DNA from: Paramacrobiotus metropolitanus
Taxonomy: Eukaryota; Tardigrada; Eutardigrada; Parachela; Macrobiotidae
Reading direction: 5' to 3'
Assembly: GCF_019649055.1 (NCBI RefSeq)
Contig: NW_026570292.1
Coordinates: 62,001-126,000 of the forward strand
DNA: 64,000 bases
Position numbers and translations under genes: made by a program. Shown piece after piece: positions 10,896 through 22,111 of this stretch; position 1 is the stretch's first letter; each line of letters begins with the position of its first letter. Below the pieces are notes generated by a model that did not search any database, was not told where the DNA came from, and saw nothing but the letters and a program-made list of their open reading frames with translations.

Positions 10896-11259
10896 TAATG
10901 TGCTGGATTTATTTCTCATGCCTGCGCGAATAAATGTCTTTGCATTAATGAGTACTGGTATCGTTATTTTCAAGTCAACTAAATATGCTCTGGATTAGAG
11001 CAGTTTGGCATGACACCACCGGCTTCGCATGTACGCAAAAATAGCTGTTATCAGGCGTTCACTATAATTTCCGCGTAATGCAGCTGCTACCAGCACAAAA
11101 TTGTTTTCATAACATTTCAGCTTGCCGTTTTACAATAATTTTGAATATATGCGGTGGCGGTATGATGGAATTAAATGTTTGTCGTGACCTTTCAATTAGC
11201 AGCTGCATGCAATTTGTTTTGACACAGTTTTGACTGTGTGTTAGTAACTTAGTACAGTA
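10896..11259. other. non-coding stretch
   Basis: AT-rich sequence upstream (5' side) of the minus-strand LINE. No gene or repeat was recognised. Confidence 0.3.
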
Positions 11260-11457
11260 GGTTAACGGCTTTTGGATTTCCTGCCCGTTACCCTGCGCGA
11301 AGTATCCACGTTACGGTTGTTCCAGCAGTTCGCAATCGGAACTGCGCTTCATCTCGGAATTTTCGGCAACCCATACATCTACCTGCTGTGTTGTTTTGTT
11401 CTGCTCTTGGGGGTTTGGAGGTTGTTCCCGCTTGTACGCGGGTGTGTTTGTCAGTAA
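11260..11457 (+). pseudogene. orphan TM7-like exon or chance ORF
   Basis: An open frame with a GC-rich, coding-like third position reads DFLPVTLREVSTLRLF then AIGTALHLGIFGNPYIYLL, ending at a TAA at 11,455. A hydrophobic stretch ending GNPYIYLL resembles the NPxIY end of helix 7 in class A GPCRs, and CAGTAG upstream (11,258) could be an acceptor. No other receptor exon was found nearby and the tail after NPYIY is hydrophobic, unlike a receptor tail. Treat as a possible fragment only. Confidence 0.3.
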
Positions 11458-12462
11458 ATAATAAAGCACCCCCCTTTGTGTATTGCATTGTTTGTGTGTA
11501 CAGTAATAGAACCAGGGAACAATAATATAGAAGTATCGATAATCCGATTCTGTAATGCTTTCGAATTTTGACGTACATATATATGCACTTTGTACTTGTG
11601 TTTAATTTCGCATTTGATTTTGTTGGACATTTATTTTCGCAGTTTTCCCTGACTTATTACTTTGACTTGACTTACTTTCGAAATCTACAGTATGTATATA
11701 ATACGATTTTAGGCTTGTTTAAATGTTAAATACAATACACAATGCACGAGCATCGAAACATCGAGAGCTACAATAGTTATGTTTGCATTAATCAGTACTG
11801 GCGATATAATACAGTCACAAGTTTGCTACAAAAGTAAACGACTATAGATAATTAATTTTATGTTATTATAAGTACAGTACATCTGTACGTTGTATCCATG
11901 GTACAGTTTGTATAACTGACCTCTACATGGGCATTTTTTTTTAACTTGTCAAATGTATTCTACGCCAGTTTAAACATCCAAACGCACACAAGCGTCGCAC
12001 AGCATCAAAAGACAGCGGAGACATGCGGCCGAATTACAGAGAACATTTGATCTAAATTAGCCGAGGCTGGCGTCGTTCCCAGGACTGACCTCTTACTTCC
12101 TAGTACCACTACTGTACCTGTGTAAAAGTTAAAATATTGCACCTAAACGATTTATTTTGCAGCTTGACTACTACCACGATTGGCAAGCCAAGATTTTGTG
12201 GAGCAGAAAGCTTATCCAAGCGAAAGCATAAGATTATTTCAAATAAAACCGCTGACAGATACGTACAAAGAAAAGTGAAGAATGTCCCAGCAAACGATAG
12301 AGATTTAGTAGTACACTAGTACTCCATCAAAAAACCATCCACTAAACGGGCTACATAGCATTTCTCCGCAAAACTGGTCGAATATTAAATCCAGCAAAAT
12401 ACAGTAACGCAGACCTACTGGCTGCTGTTCTGCTTATGGCCAGACGGTTTCTTGCCGTCTAT
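11458..12462. other. non-coding stretch
   Basis: AT-rich with short simple runs. No supportable gene. Confidence 0.3.
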
Positions 12463-12768
12463 TCATCTTGGCTCGCGATCACTGAGCTTCTCCAGCTTGC
12501 CACAAGGATTACCAACATTCTGGTCCAGCAGTTCGTGCTTTCTGTCGGCGGAAAGGTTGGCGTACACGCCAACCGCATAAGCATCTCTGCCGTCGTGGTT
12601 TACTGGCGCCTCGTACTTGTCCTCCCATCCAGCTTTTCTGGCTTCGTCCGCATGTAACATGTGGAGGACGACCTCGGCGTTTTGCACTGTATCCGGAGAC
12701 GTCTCTGCAGGCATTTCTTCGGAATGCTTCTCTTCAGACGTTTGTTCGGGCCGCTTCTCTTGCGACAT
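12463..12768 (-). CDS. small hydrophilic protein of unknown function, 101 aa
   Basis: A single open exon from ATG (minus, 12,766-12,768) to a stop at 12,463. The chosen start gives MSQEKRPEQTSEEKHSEE; an upstream open extension to 12,843 lacks coding bias. The N-terminal 40 residues are Glu/Ser/Pro-rich and probably disordered. The C-terminal part has AEVVLHMLHADEARKAGW and RDAYAVGVYANLSADRKHEL, which looks like a small folded helical region. No signal peptide or membrane segment. GC-rich codon choice stands out from the flanking AT-rich DNA. I recognise no family; it could be lineage-specific or one exon of a larger gene. Confidence 0.5.
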   Translation of the reverse strand: MSQEKRPEQTSEEKHSEEMPAETSPDTVQNAEVVLHMLHADEARKAGWEDKYEAPVNHDGRDAYAVGVYANLSADRKHELLDQNVGNPCGKLEKLSDREPR

Positions 12769-14486
12769 ACTCAAATACTCAACAGTCGATACACTTTGAC
12801 CTGAACACACTGCGTTGAAAACGAAACGTTCACAGTTGCACACACATCAATCGTTAATCTTAATTACTTACTACTACCTGTGTTACCTTGTAATTAAGCG
12901 ATTATTGACACACAGCTCTCCTTACCTTACGTATATCACAGTTATCCCGTACAATCAATACTGAAAACACCAGCTGTTTAGACGGATATAATACTCTTAT
13001 TACGCTTTACAGAAGTAAAATAACTGAATCGCTCAATTGAATCTGTTGACAAAATCGTGAAGCACTTTGCTTTTACCTAAACACGTTCATTTAGGGTGTG
13101 ATTACTTCTGCACTGCTGCAGCGAAAACGATGGGCCAACTTCCGGTGTGACATTGCTTCTGGGGAACTTCCGATGACGTTATTACTAGACTTACCCAAAA
13201 TCAATACAGGTTTGTCAGTCTTTGTTTCGAGGGTATGATGTCAAAACCGGTATAATTTATTATAATGCCTCCGCGAAGGCCGACAATGCCAGTTCACCAT
13301 TTTCTCCACTTCCAGCATACTCATACGTTTGCTGTCCGTTTAAATACGAGTACAATGCGCCCAAAGTATAAAAACATTTAACATGGGTAATTCAGGTTTA
13401 AACGCTTTTCCTAACTATGCACAGAGCATACTTTTAAATTTTAATAATATTACTATATATATCAGCTTCAGTCTAATACCGAACACGGAATATTTCACAG
13501 TATAACACCGAACACGTATTAGTTTGTAAAATTTAATTCACACAGATTTTGTCGTACATTGTATAAGCTGGTTGGCTTCAGAGCACAGTAAGAGACAGTC
13601 TGACAGTGAAATTATACGTGCAGTATATATCGATATATCTTTATTTTGATAGAAAAATTGTGATTTTTGTACCCCCAGTCTGAATTAAAGCAGCTTTAAA
13701 GCAGCTTTACTAACGATAAATTTCAGTACTCATACAGCGTGTATGTATATTCTACATAATTTACTTTATTCAATATATCGGCACAGTAATGCTCCTACAG
13801 TCTGCAAAAAACGAATCCATCGGGAACTGGTGGAAAAATTCTAAGTACCTATGTATTACAAACGCTGCAGCTGCCAACAGAAAGAAGAAGGCACCGACCG
13901 GCCTAGTTTAAAGTGTGGAATTACATTACATTGGTATTAGTTTCGGCGAAAACTGCATTGCTGCTCTTATGCCAACGGGAGGGTTCAACAACAGAAGGCT
14001 CCTGACAACCTACCAGGCACCATTAATATTTAAAGCATAATTGTTAAGGAAAGGAGCAATATCGCTTTTTTTTATTTACTGTACGATAAAGAAGTGTTCA
14101 CATGGCACACCCAAGCAACAACAACAATAAGTACTTAAGTAAAAATATATGTATTAGTACTTAGCAACGTACGGCGCACATCATGGAAGATTGAGTAGGT
14201 TTAAGTTACCCGTAAGACGTAAGTACTGCACTTGTACTTAGAATAAACTGGTCTCGCTTCCGGAACGATCATAGTGCATGTAAGTACTTACTAAGAGATT
14301 TTAATTAAACTGAGTACAGTACTTATTTCAATAATAATAATCAGAGCTGTAACAATTATTTTAAATTGATCTATACTGAGTATTATTATCAGAGTGCTTG
14401 AAAACTTCAAATTCCTGCGTAAAATACTGCGTTAATAACAACAACAACGTTCGACATAATAAAAGTACGTACTTAAAAATTTATAA
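12769..14486. other. non-coding stretch
   Basis: 1.7 kb of AT-rich DNA with scattered AGTACTTA-type words (14,140-14,330). No gene or clear repeat family. Confidence 0.3.
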
Positions 14487-14522
14487 TTGCCGCAAAAGGT
14501 TTTCGCTGGTTATACTGCAGCG

Positions 14523-14885
14523 ATGCTTTGGTGTCATACTCTCGCCATCTGCTTACTAACATCACTGCTAATCTGCGCTGAAGCTCGACGCTTCCGTCGT
14601 TCGTCCGCCGCGCAGCCTAACATCTTTGACGATTTCGGTGACCTTTTGCCCCGCCCACAGAACCCCGATCCCAGTCCCCTCCAGCAGCAGCACGCGGATT
14701 CCGACCAGCAGGAAGCCCAACCGCGTCCCGCCCATAAACGCTCCGAAGGCTCACACATGCTGCAGACCCAGATGGACCATTTGCTGCAGTTACAGCAGGT
14801 CCTGCCTATGGTCATACAGCAGGTGCAGAGGCAGGTCACTCTGCTGCAGCAGTCGGAGAAGGATGCGCAGGAATCCGAAGAATAA
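14523..14885 (+). CDS. secreted Gln-rich small protein, possible peptide precursor, 120 aa
   Basis: Single exon from the ATG at 14,523 to a TAA at 14,883-14,885. The first 24 residues (MLWCHTLAICLLTSLLICAEA) form a typical signal peptide, followed by basic ARRFRRSS, a possible furin-type site. The middle is Pro/Gln/Asp-rich; a KR pair (AHKRSEGSHML) precedes an amphipathic, Gln-rich helix (MLQTQMDHLLQLQQVLP, then VIQQVQRQVTLLQQ). Signal peptide, dibasic site and helical C-terminus fit a secreted prohormone, but I match no known peptide family. TACTGCAG just before the ATG could be an acceptor, so a 5' exon may exist. It lies 360 bp upstream of PPT2 on the same strand. Confidence 0.5.
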   Translation: MLWCHTLAICLLTSLLICAEARRFRRSSAAQPNIFDDFGDLLPRPQNPDPSPLQQQHADSDQQEAQPRPAHKRSEGSHMLQTQMDHLLQLQQVLPMVIQQVQRQVTLLQQSEKDAQESEE

Positions 14886-15245
14886 TGCAAAAGGTCATGC
14901 GCGGATTTTCCTTAATTAAATTGTTGGCCTAATGTTTAATACCTAATGTGCATAGCACTGATGTGTGGTTTGTTCAAGTGCAGATAATTCATAATTGACA
15001 GTATCAGGTGATTGCATCGAACGATTAAAGTGCACGCAATCTGATAATGGTACGCCAACAGTGGATGCAGTTGCTAGCAAATGCATGTGAGATCACCACT
15101 GTTTCGTTTAATATGCACCCGTTGTGTGATTCGAAAATAAACTTGGAGTAGCAATAATATTTTTTCTTATGAACTGGATAGAACGCTAAATAGGTTAGCT
15201 TCCAGGTTTTCAGGTTAATCCACGCTATGCTCTTGTCCTGAAATT
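14886..15245. promoter_or_regulatory. spacer between the secreted protein gene and PPT2
   Basis: Contains CAAATGCATGTGAGATC and an AATAAA at about 15,137 that could serve as the poly(A) signal of the upstream gene. No defined promoter motif was recognised. Confidence 0.3.
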
Positions 15246-18200
15246 ATGGCATCGCTCCTTGTGAATATCCCATTGATCGGATTATTTGCCTGCGTCTTTT
15301 CCGTGATTTTACTTGTACCTGCCAACGAAAGCGTGCTACTGTCGATGCGTGCTAAACAAGCGTCAAAATACCGTCCCGTTGTTATCGTACGTTGACTGCC
15401 GTACTCGTATAAGGATTATGATCATTTTGGTTAATTTTATTTGCGCAAATAAAATAATAAAATTGAAAATTTATTTTTCAATCACACGTTGTCAAGTAAA
15501 AAAAAGCAGCTGGGTGAACGTGTGACAGTGCATTAGGTACATGGAATTCTCGATCACGCATTGGAGCTCATCCATCTTCAGCTCAACATCCAAAAAGCCC
15601 ATCCTGGCACGGATGTCTATCTCATCCCTTTATACCAGTATATCAAAAGTAACTGTTTTTTCTTTTTCAAAATAACCTTGCGATGCACGTTTGTCATATG
15701 ATGACCGTTAATTTAAATTGCGGTGAAAGTATTAAAATAATATTGTATAAGACACGTCATACGTGCAGGCGCCTGGCCGATGTGGACGCAGGTCACCGGA
15801 TTTGGTGACTACATCCGCAACGTATCCGATGCGCATCCGGACGGGATCATCCTCATTGGCTACAGCCAAGGCGGCCTGATTTGCCGCGCGGTCATTCAGG
15901 TTAGAGCCGCCATCTGTGCAGTTTCCCGCTAATATTCGGCTGCCTATTAAAACGACTTTGACCTGATTAACTACAGAAAATCGTAGTGCACAGGCTTATA
16001 GCTCGACAGCTGCAGCCTCGAATTGGCCGGAAGTTTATGATACATATATTACACGCCAGATAAGAAACCGTTTTGAAACTAGATGTTTATGTCCTAAACA
16101 AATTTTTGCACATTCTGGAAAAGATCAATGTATAATGCGCATTTGAAGTTAATGTAATTATGTGGAAACTAGTACAAACAGAATATCAGAAATAAAATGA
16201 AAACCGGTAGTTCTATTAACAGGATCCGGTAAAATACTTTCGATATTTTTCATAAAACTCGGTATTTTCGTTCTGAAGAAAAAGATCGAAGATTCGTGTT
16301 TATTTTAAAGGAATCATTGCGTACGTATTCGTTTGTTTACGATATAAACATGCGACGATATGATAATTATAAAGCTATGAACTCGATCGAAATATAGTTT
16401 TTCCAGTGTGCGTACACTACTGTATTAATACGCAACAACTTCATATAACGAAACAAACTGCTGCTCGTCATATTCATTTCAAAGCATTTTTTGTTCTTTC
16501 TGTTTATAGAACGATTATAATCAGGTGTTAAACATCCACACGTATATTTCCTTAGCATCTCCTCAAATGGGACAGTACGGGGACACCAATTATTTGTAAG
16601 ACAATTGGATCGCTCGTAGACAATTCTGAAGTGTATAATTGATTAATTCGATCCGCTATACTGTGAAATTGCACCAGAAATCACTTTATTGCAAATTCAA
16701 TGACAATACTTTGACTTTTTTCAGAAGGTGAGTGGCATCTTCACCCCCGGAATGTTTCTGTAATCCGGCCAGTGATACAGCCGGCTTCTCCTGTTTTCTT
16801 CGACAGATATTTATTCCCAAACTACATGAAAGACAACCTGTACAAGCTGCTGTACTCGCGATTCGGGCAAACGTTTAGCGTCGGCGGATACTGTAAGAAT
16901 TTAACAATCTCCTTGTAAAGAAGGCATTTTGGGGAAAGAGTATGAAAAATTAATAAAGGGTGCGACTGTTGTCACCCCCTCGCACCCCCTTTTGGCTATT
17001 GTCACCCCCTTATACACCCCCTTTTGACTATTGTCACCCCCTTTTCTTAAAATAAAGTGAACACCCCCTTAGGCTATAGTCACCACCTTTCTCACCCCCT
17101 TTGACTATTGCCACTCCTTTGGTCAGTTCTTATGAAAAACACTTTGTTGCTAGTTTAGCCTTTCAGCTAACTTAAGACTGCAAACTACTGGAAAGGTACA
17201 AAATAATGCCAGCGACCACTGAGTGCTGTTAGCGCGGAAAGAGGGGCAGCCGTTTGTTTATGACTCTGTAGTCTGTACCACCGGCGTCGGCACCAGTAAT
17301 TAAGAAAGTCTTGAGATCAAGCGGAAACGAGGACACCGAAGTTTTCTTTCCATGCGTACAGCATCAAAGGGATGGTCATAATTGTGGACTTTTTGCGATC
17401 GCATTCGCTGCGGAGCCCATCAGAAAAAACCCTTGAAGATGTTAAGTTTAATGTTAAAAAAAATGAGCCCGCATCTTAGCGATGTACATATTAAGTGTCA
17501 ATAAGCTTCGCTCGGCGCCTTTCCCTAGGCCTGCCGGTGGTGGCAGGAACAGAGTTGGAAAAGAACCGCTAGTGAAGAAATTATAAGAATAAATTGAAAG
17601 GTGGTGGCAATAGCCAAAAGGGCGTGTTGTAAGGAGTGACAATAGTCAAGGGGGTGTTTATTTTATTAAAAATAAAGGGGGTGACAATAGCCAAAAGGGG
17701 GTGTGAGGGGGTGATAATAGTCAAAAGGGGGTGCAGGGGGGTGACAATAGCCATTTCCATTAATAAAATTGATTGCAACTTATTGATTGTGATCTGAATA
17801 CAAAATCAAACGCGCTTACTAAATTGCAGTTAATTATTGAAAACCCGGCGAAATGGTCACAGTTTCGTACCCGATTTTTTTATGAAATTGCGACTTTTTA
17901 ACACTATGCCGGTTTTTTGTGTGCAGTGTTCAAGCAAAATTAATAAGATAAAGTTAACTGTTTAACACGCAATACATTTACTTTTTGGCAAAAATTTGGT
18001 TTAATAAAAGGCAGACCAACAGAAAATTCACACTACATAATTAAATGAATTTATATCTATAAATTCACATTATATTATTAAGTAAAACATGAGGGCATTT
18101 TAAAAAGAAGCATAACAAGTATAAAGTGGACTCACAAAGACAAAATGGTTAATTTTATATGAAGGGAAAGATCCGCACCACTATGACCTTTATCAGTCCA

Positions 18201-18544
18201 CCAGCACGTTCCTGCCGGTCCTGAACAACGAGACCCTGGTGCCCAGTCCCAACATGACGCTGTACCGGCGCAACATGCTCCGTCTGAAAAAGTTCATCAT
18301 GATCGGCGGACCGGACGACGGCGTGGTGACCCCGTGGCAGTCGTCGCATTTCGGCTTCTACAACGAGAACGAGACGGTGGTCCCGTTCCAGCAGCAGGAA
18401 ATATACCGGCGCGACTCCTTCGGGCTGCGGACGCTGGATAAACGCGGTGATCTGGTCATACTGGAGAAGGCCGGGGTGCACCATACGCAGTGGCATGTTG
18501 ATCCCATAGTGTTTCGTGATCTAATTGAACCCTGGCTGAGCTAA
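15246..18544 (+). CDS. PPT2: lysosomal thioesterase PPT2 homologue, 306 aa
   Basis: Hydrolyses thioesters of acyl-CoA type substrates in the lysosome (family knowledge). Six exons join in phase: 15246-15386, 15537-15648, 15769-15899, 16525-16595, 16807-16892, 18165-18544, all GT-AG. Exon 1 gives a signal peptide and KYRPVVIV; exon 2 starts VHGILDHALEL. The nucleophile motif GYSQGG puts Ser at about residue 117. Exon 4 carries SPQMGQYGDTNYL, exon 5 NYMKDNLYKLLYSRFGQ, and exon 6 DPHHYDLY, then IGGPDDGVVTPWQSSHFGFY with the catalytic Asp, and GVHHTQWH with the catalytic His. Length matches human PPT2 (about 302 aa), and these motifs match PPT2 rather than PPT1. N-glycosylation sites NMT and NET are present. 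Intron 5 holds an inverted-repeat element. It is convergent with the fucosyltransferase gene. Confidence 0.95.
16949..17767. mobile_element. non-autonomous inverted-repeat element with C-rich subrepeats, in PPT2 intron 5
   Basis: The left end (16,958-17,125) has repeated units such as TTTTGACTATTGTCACCCCC. The right end (about 17,595-17,758) carries the same units inverted, GGGGGTGACAATAGCCAAAA. The interior (17,130-17,590) is unique. A direct repeat ATTAATAAA flanks the whole at 16,949-16,957 and 17,759-17,767, consistent with a 9-bp target duplication. No transposase. Open frames crossing it are artefacts. Confidence 0.8.
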
Positions 18545-19449
18545 CGAGAAAATTATTTGCAATGTATTATGAAGGTAGAAATCTTTTGTTTCTAAAACGG
18601 ATAAAGCGCGGCATCTGTTAATTCCGTAGTTAACTTGTTGTTAACGGATTGTACATGCACCAGTAACTGTATGGTAAAATTATTATACTCTGTTTGAGTG
18701 CGTTCAATTTTTTCCCTTTGTAAAAAGCGAATTAAGAGTATTACTTTAAGGGCTTCAGCGAAGCGAATAACCCAACGATCGAATGTTAGTTACGGTAATA
18801 TTCACGGTTAATGCAATAATGTACTATGTCACGGTGTTGTCGATAATGCTTAAGAAAAAAGGAGTGAAATCGCTTGCAAAATTTTTTTCTGTTTGCTTTA
18901 TAAAAATTGATGTTTGTGAATTGTTAGGGGTTTTTGTACACAGTATTGAAATTTAGAATTTCATTATGAAACAGCAATTTAAACCTCTCTAATGGATTCG
19001 TCGTTAATCCCATGCACTACGATTTCACTAATAATTTCATTTCATTAGGCGTAGTGCAAACTCAAAGGGCACGGAAAAACACGATAATTTCATTAAGCGA
19101 TAATTTCAAGAAGGGCATGATAATTTCATTAGGCGTAGTGCAAACTCAAAGGGCACGGAAAAACACGATCTCAACTGGCCAGGCAACACACAAGCCGGCA
19201 ATGTATAAAAACAAATAAATACAACTAAGTATAACATCAGTCAGACAACCACAACATACGAGTAGTAACTAATAATATCATCTAATCAGACCAACGAAAA
19301 AATACAGTTTAATTTAATCAGAGCAGGCAGCCTATTCCCGGCTAGGCTAACACTCTAGCAGGGGATCTTCAACAGGGCTGAACAGCGTAGATAAAAGATA
19401 CCAAAACCTAACAACAACAAGGCTATCACAGCAATAACGTAACCGGAAG
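18545..19449. other. convergent intergenic stretch with a 45-bp direct repeat
   Basis: 3' flanks of PPT2 and the fucosyltransferase. The unit TTCATTAGGCGTAGTGCAAA, continuing CTCAAAGGGCACGGAAAAAC, occurs at 19,041-19,085 and again at 19,125-19,169, with partial GATAATTTCATTA copies between. An open frame over it is an artefact of the duplication. Confidence 0.75.
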
Positions 19450-21311
19450 TCACCCCGCCAGTCCCTTCACTCCGCTCCACAACCGGCTGCCCCATCCGCC
19501 CTGGCATTCTCCCTCATCCACGAACCATTTCTGGACATCCGCCGCGCTTTGGCTGCGATAATTCCGCTCATGGAGGATCTCACATAACCGACACATATTG
19601 GATTGCGCCGGCTCCGGCACGGAGGGATGGAGTGGCAGTTCGGGATGATAGCGCCACTCGAAGAATTCCGCGTACAGATCCATGTTGGAGGATAAACGGT
19701 GGAGATAGTCGGCGAGATCTTTGGGGGAGGAAAAATCCGCGGTATTAATGTGGGTTTTGGGGGCGAAGGTCTGGTTGTAGTTAGCGCCGCCCATTACGAT
19801 GGGGATGGTACCGTAGTTGAGGCCTTGCGACGGCTTCTCCGTCACGTAGTCTTTGCAAACACTGAAAAATAACAAAGAAACTGTTCGCTGTACCTACGGC
19901 CTACACCAATCTTTCAAATTTTCGTTTTCTTTCAGGGACAATTTCCGAAAACCCAGTTTTATATCGATGCGAGAAGCATCAGTGGATTTTTGGTTTTTCT
20001 GAGAATTACAAAAGGAAACAGAGATTTGCAACGTAAGACTAAAACATTAAGAAAATTGCAAAAAGACATTCGAAAGAATATTTAGTTAATCTTCAATCTT
20101 TTTACTTTCGGGTTAGCGTCTGGACAGTTGATTAAACTTGAACTGAAACAAATGTCAAGTGTCAAATTTTTTCTGGTGGATTTGCTGATACTCTGTGTTT
20201 TGATAGCGGTAAACCAGGAATTTCCATTCCATCTAGCGCCAGAGTGGATGTGAAACGTAAGTAACGTGCAATTGTAGTGCAGTGGATTAAATCCGTAGAC
20301 AGTCTCGATTGACGACCACCTTACCACTCTGATTCATGGCTGTTAAAATTTCATCAGTTTAACTTTTGTCACAGAGATCGTTATTTTTAACAGCATATTT
20401 TTCGCTTTATTGCTTGATAAAAATTTAGCAGTTAATTCACCGACTGGTTAGGCAACCGGTTAAAGAAATTACGCATAATGCAAAATATTTTCCTGAAACG
20501 CACAAACCTGTTTTCAAAAGCCAGATAAAACTTGTAGCTGGCCACAATCTTCCTGGCACAGATAAAATTCCCAAATCCACACACGCCTGTTGTGTCTCCA
20601 CATTTTCCCAGAATATCCACGGGATAGTATTTCTTCAATTCGCGGACAAAGCCTTCGCGGTCGATCGGCGTGTAGCAGTTCGACACGAACCATAGCGCTT
20701 TGTTATGTTTAGCATCCAAAAACCTTTTCCCCTCATCCCGACTGACAAACGGCCGCGGGGAGACATTATCCAGATAATCCCGACAAAACACATCCGCATC
20801 ACGACGAAACGACCACGTTAAATTGAAGAAATGCCTATACTAAAAGGCACGCGGAATCGTAGAATTGCCTGTACCACGTTATTCCACTCGAACACATACG
20901 AACGGGGAAGTAACGGGTGCATACCTGTTTTAAATTTATCACAGTGAACGGCGGTGATTCCATGAGAAATATCACATACGACTGATTAGGAAACCGAATC
21001 CCAGGCAAATCCTGAGCATCAAACTCATTTCCATGGAATATCACAGCGGAACTGGCACGCAGGTACTTGCGATCGTTGGTCAAGAAACAGTTGGAGACGG
21101 GGCAGTTGTTCAAGTTATCGCGGAGATGGTGATTCTCCTCTCCGAAATACTTGGTCCAGAACAGAATGATTTTCGTGTCCTTGGGCACATGTTCGACTGT
21201 GTAGTCTGCTACAGCTGAAGGTAGGGAAGATCGACTGCTCACTCCGTAAATTAAATAAATGAAGAAGGACACGCAAAGAATTAAAACCAAGATGCGCCAC
21301 GGAGATTTGAT
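19450..21311 (-). CDS. alpha-1,3-fucosyltransferase (GT10 family), N-terminus incomplete
   Basis: Golgi type II membrane enzyme adding fucose from GDP-fucose to glycans (family knowledge). Three minus-strand exons join in phase: 21311-20925, 20839-20508, 19861-19450, 376 aa. The first begins after an acceptor (TTTGACAG) with KSPWRILVLILCVSFFIYLI, a signal anchor, so a short upstream coding exon with the start codon is missing from my model. Next come KIILFWTKYFG, NCFLTND, VIFHGNEFDAQDLPGIR and MESPPF; exon 2 has FNLTWSFRRDADVF and ends LAFENS across the junction. Exon 3 has the donor-binding signature VCKDYVTEKPSQGLNYGTIP with IVMGGANY, and SPKDLADYL. These are diagnostic for GT10. The subtype (core alpha-1,3 or Lewis-type) cannot be decided. 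Divergent from IDH3A. Confidence 0.92.
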
Positions 21312-22111
21312 CTGTCAAAAAAGCAAAGTTGGGAAAGCACAGCTCGCACCGATTTAACGCGTAAGCAATTTACGAACCATTAGCCGTGTCTTACCGAAAT
21401 TAACAGGCTCGAGCAGCGCAGCGCAACTGCGCGACCCATTAACGCGAAGCAACCTAAGAAACTCGGACAAGAAACAAAGGAATTATGGGAAGAAAACTAG
21501 GACGAAAAAAGTATGAAACACTCAAGAATAATCAACTCGCAACTACAGCTGACGATGGAAAAGCATACTGACGTTCTGGCAGCCCCCCGCGGCGCCGTAT
21601 CTTACGTTATATTCCAACTGACATCACATGGCGGTTGCCGCAAACGATTTATTAAAAATCACAACGTCAAGTTTACAACCGCTACGGGCGGCTGCACTAT
21701 AATTATCCACACATTAGACCGAACGCACAATGCACCCGCCCCATATCATATTTCCCAGCTGGTTTATTTTTCTGTCCAAATTATCGCCCTCTTACTCACC
21801 CATCCGTCCACCATTATCGATCGCTGCCTCATACACAGTAAACTAACCCAAACGGGCCTGCAAACGGAGTGGGGCTGATCGTTCAAGGAGAAATTTATTC
21901 AAATTTCCTTGATTATTTCACATCCATCCACTCCAAATTCCTCCGGGCTTTCTTCCTGTTCCCGACCTCTTCATTTGCATCTCCTTCGCGCCCGATCATT
22001 TAATTTTATTATCTCATCGATTATCCTTCCATCGATTAGTCAGACGGAAGAAATCCCGCTGGTGGAGTGTGTGCTGTAGCCGTTTGAGTCGTGCGAGATT
22101 CGTGTTTGAAC
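21312..22111. promoter_or_regulatory. divergent upstream region shared by the fucosyltransferase and IDH3A
   Basis: About 800 bp between two divergent genes. It probably holds the first exon of the fucosyltransferase and both promoters. I see no TATA box in a convincing position. An open frame at 21,513-21,878 has no recognisable content. Confidence 0.4.

Noticed and set aside
16970-17778. Open frames across the C-rich repeats, for example 17,581-17,778 on minus
   Set aside because: Repetitive translation of transposon termini inside a PPT2 intron.
19012-19218. Open frame with an internally repeated peptide (VVQTQRARKNT twice)
   Set aside because: Produced by the 45-bp direct DNA repeat; no other coding evidence.
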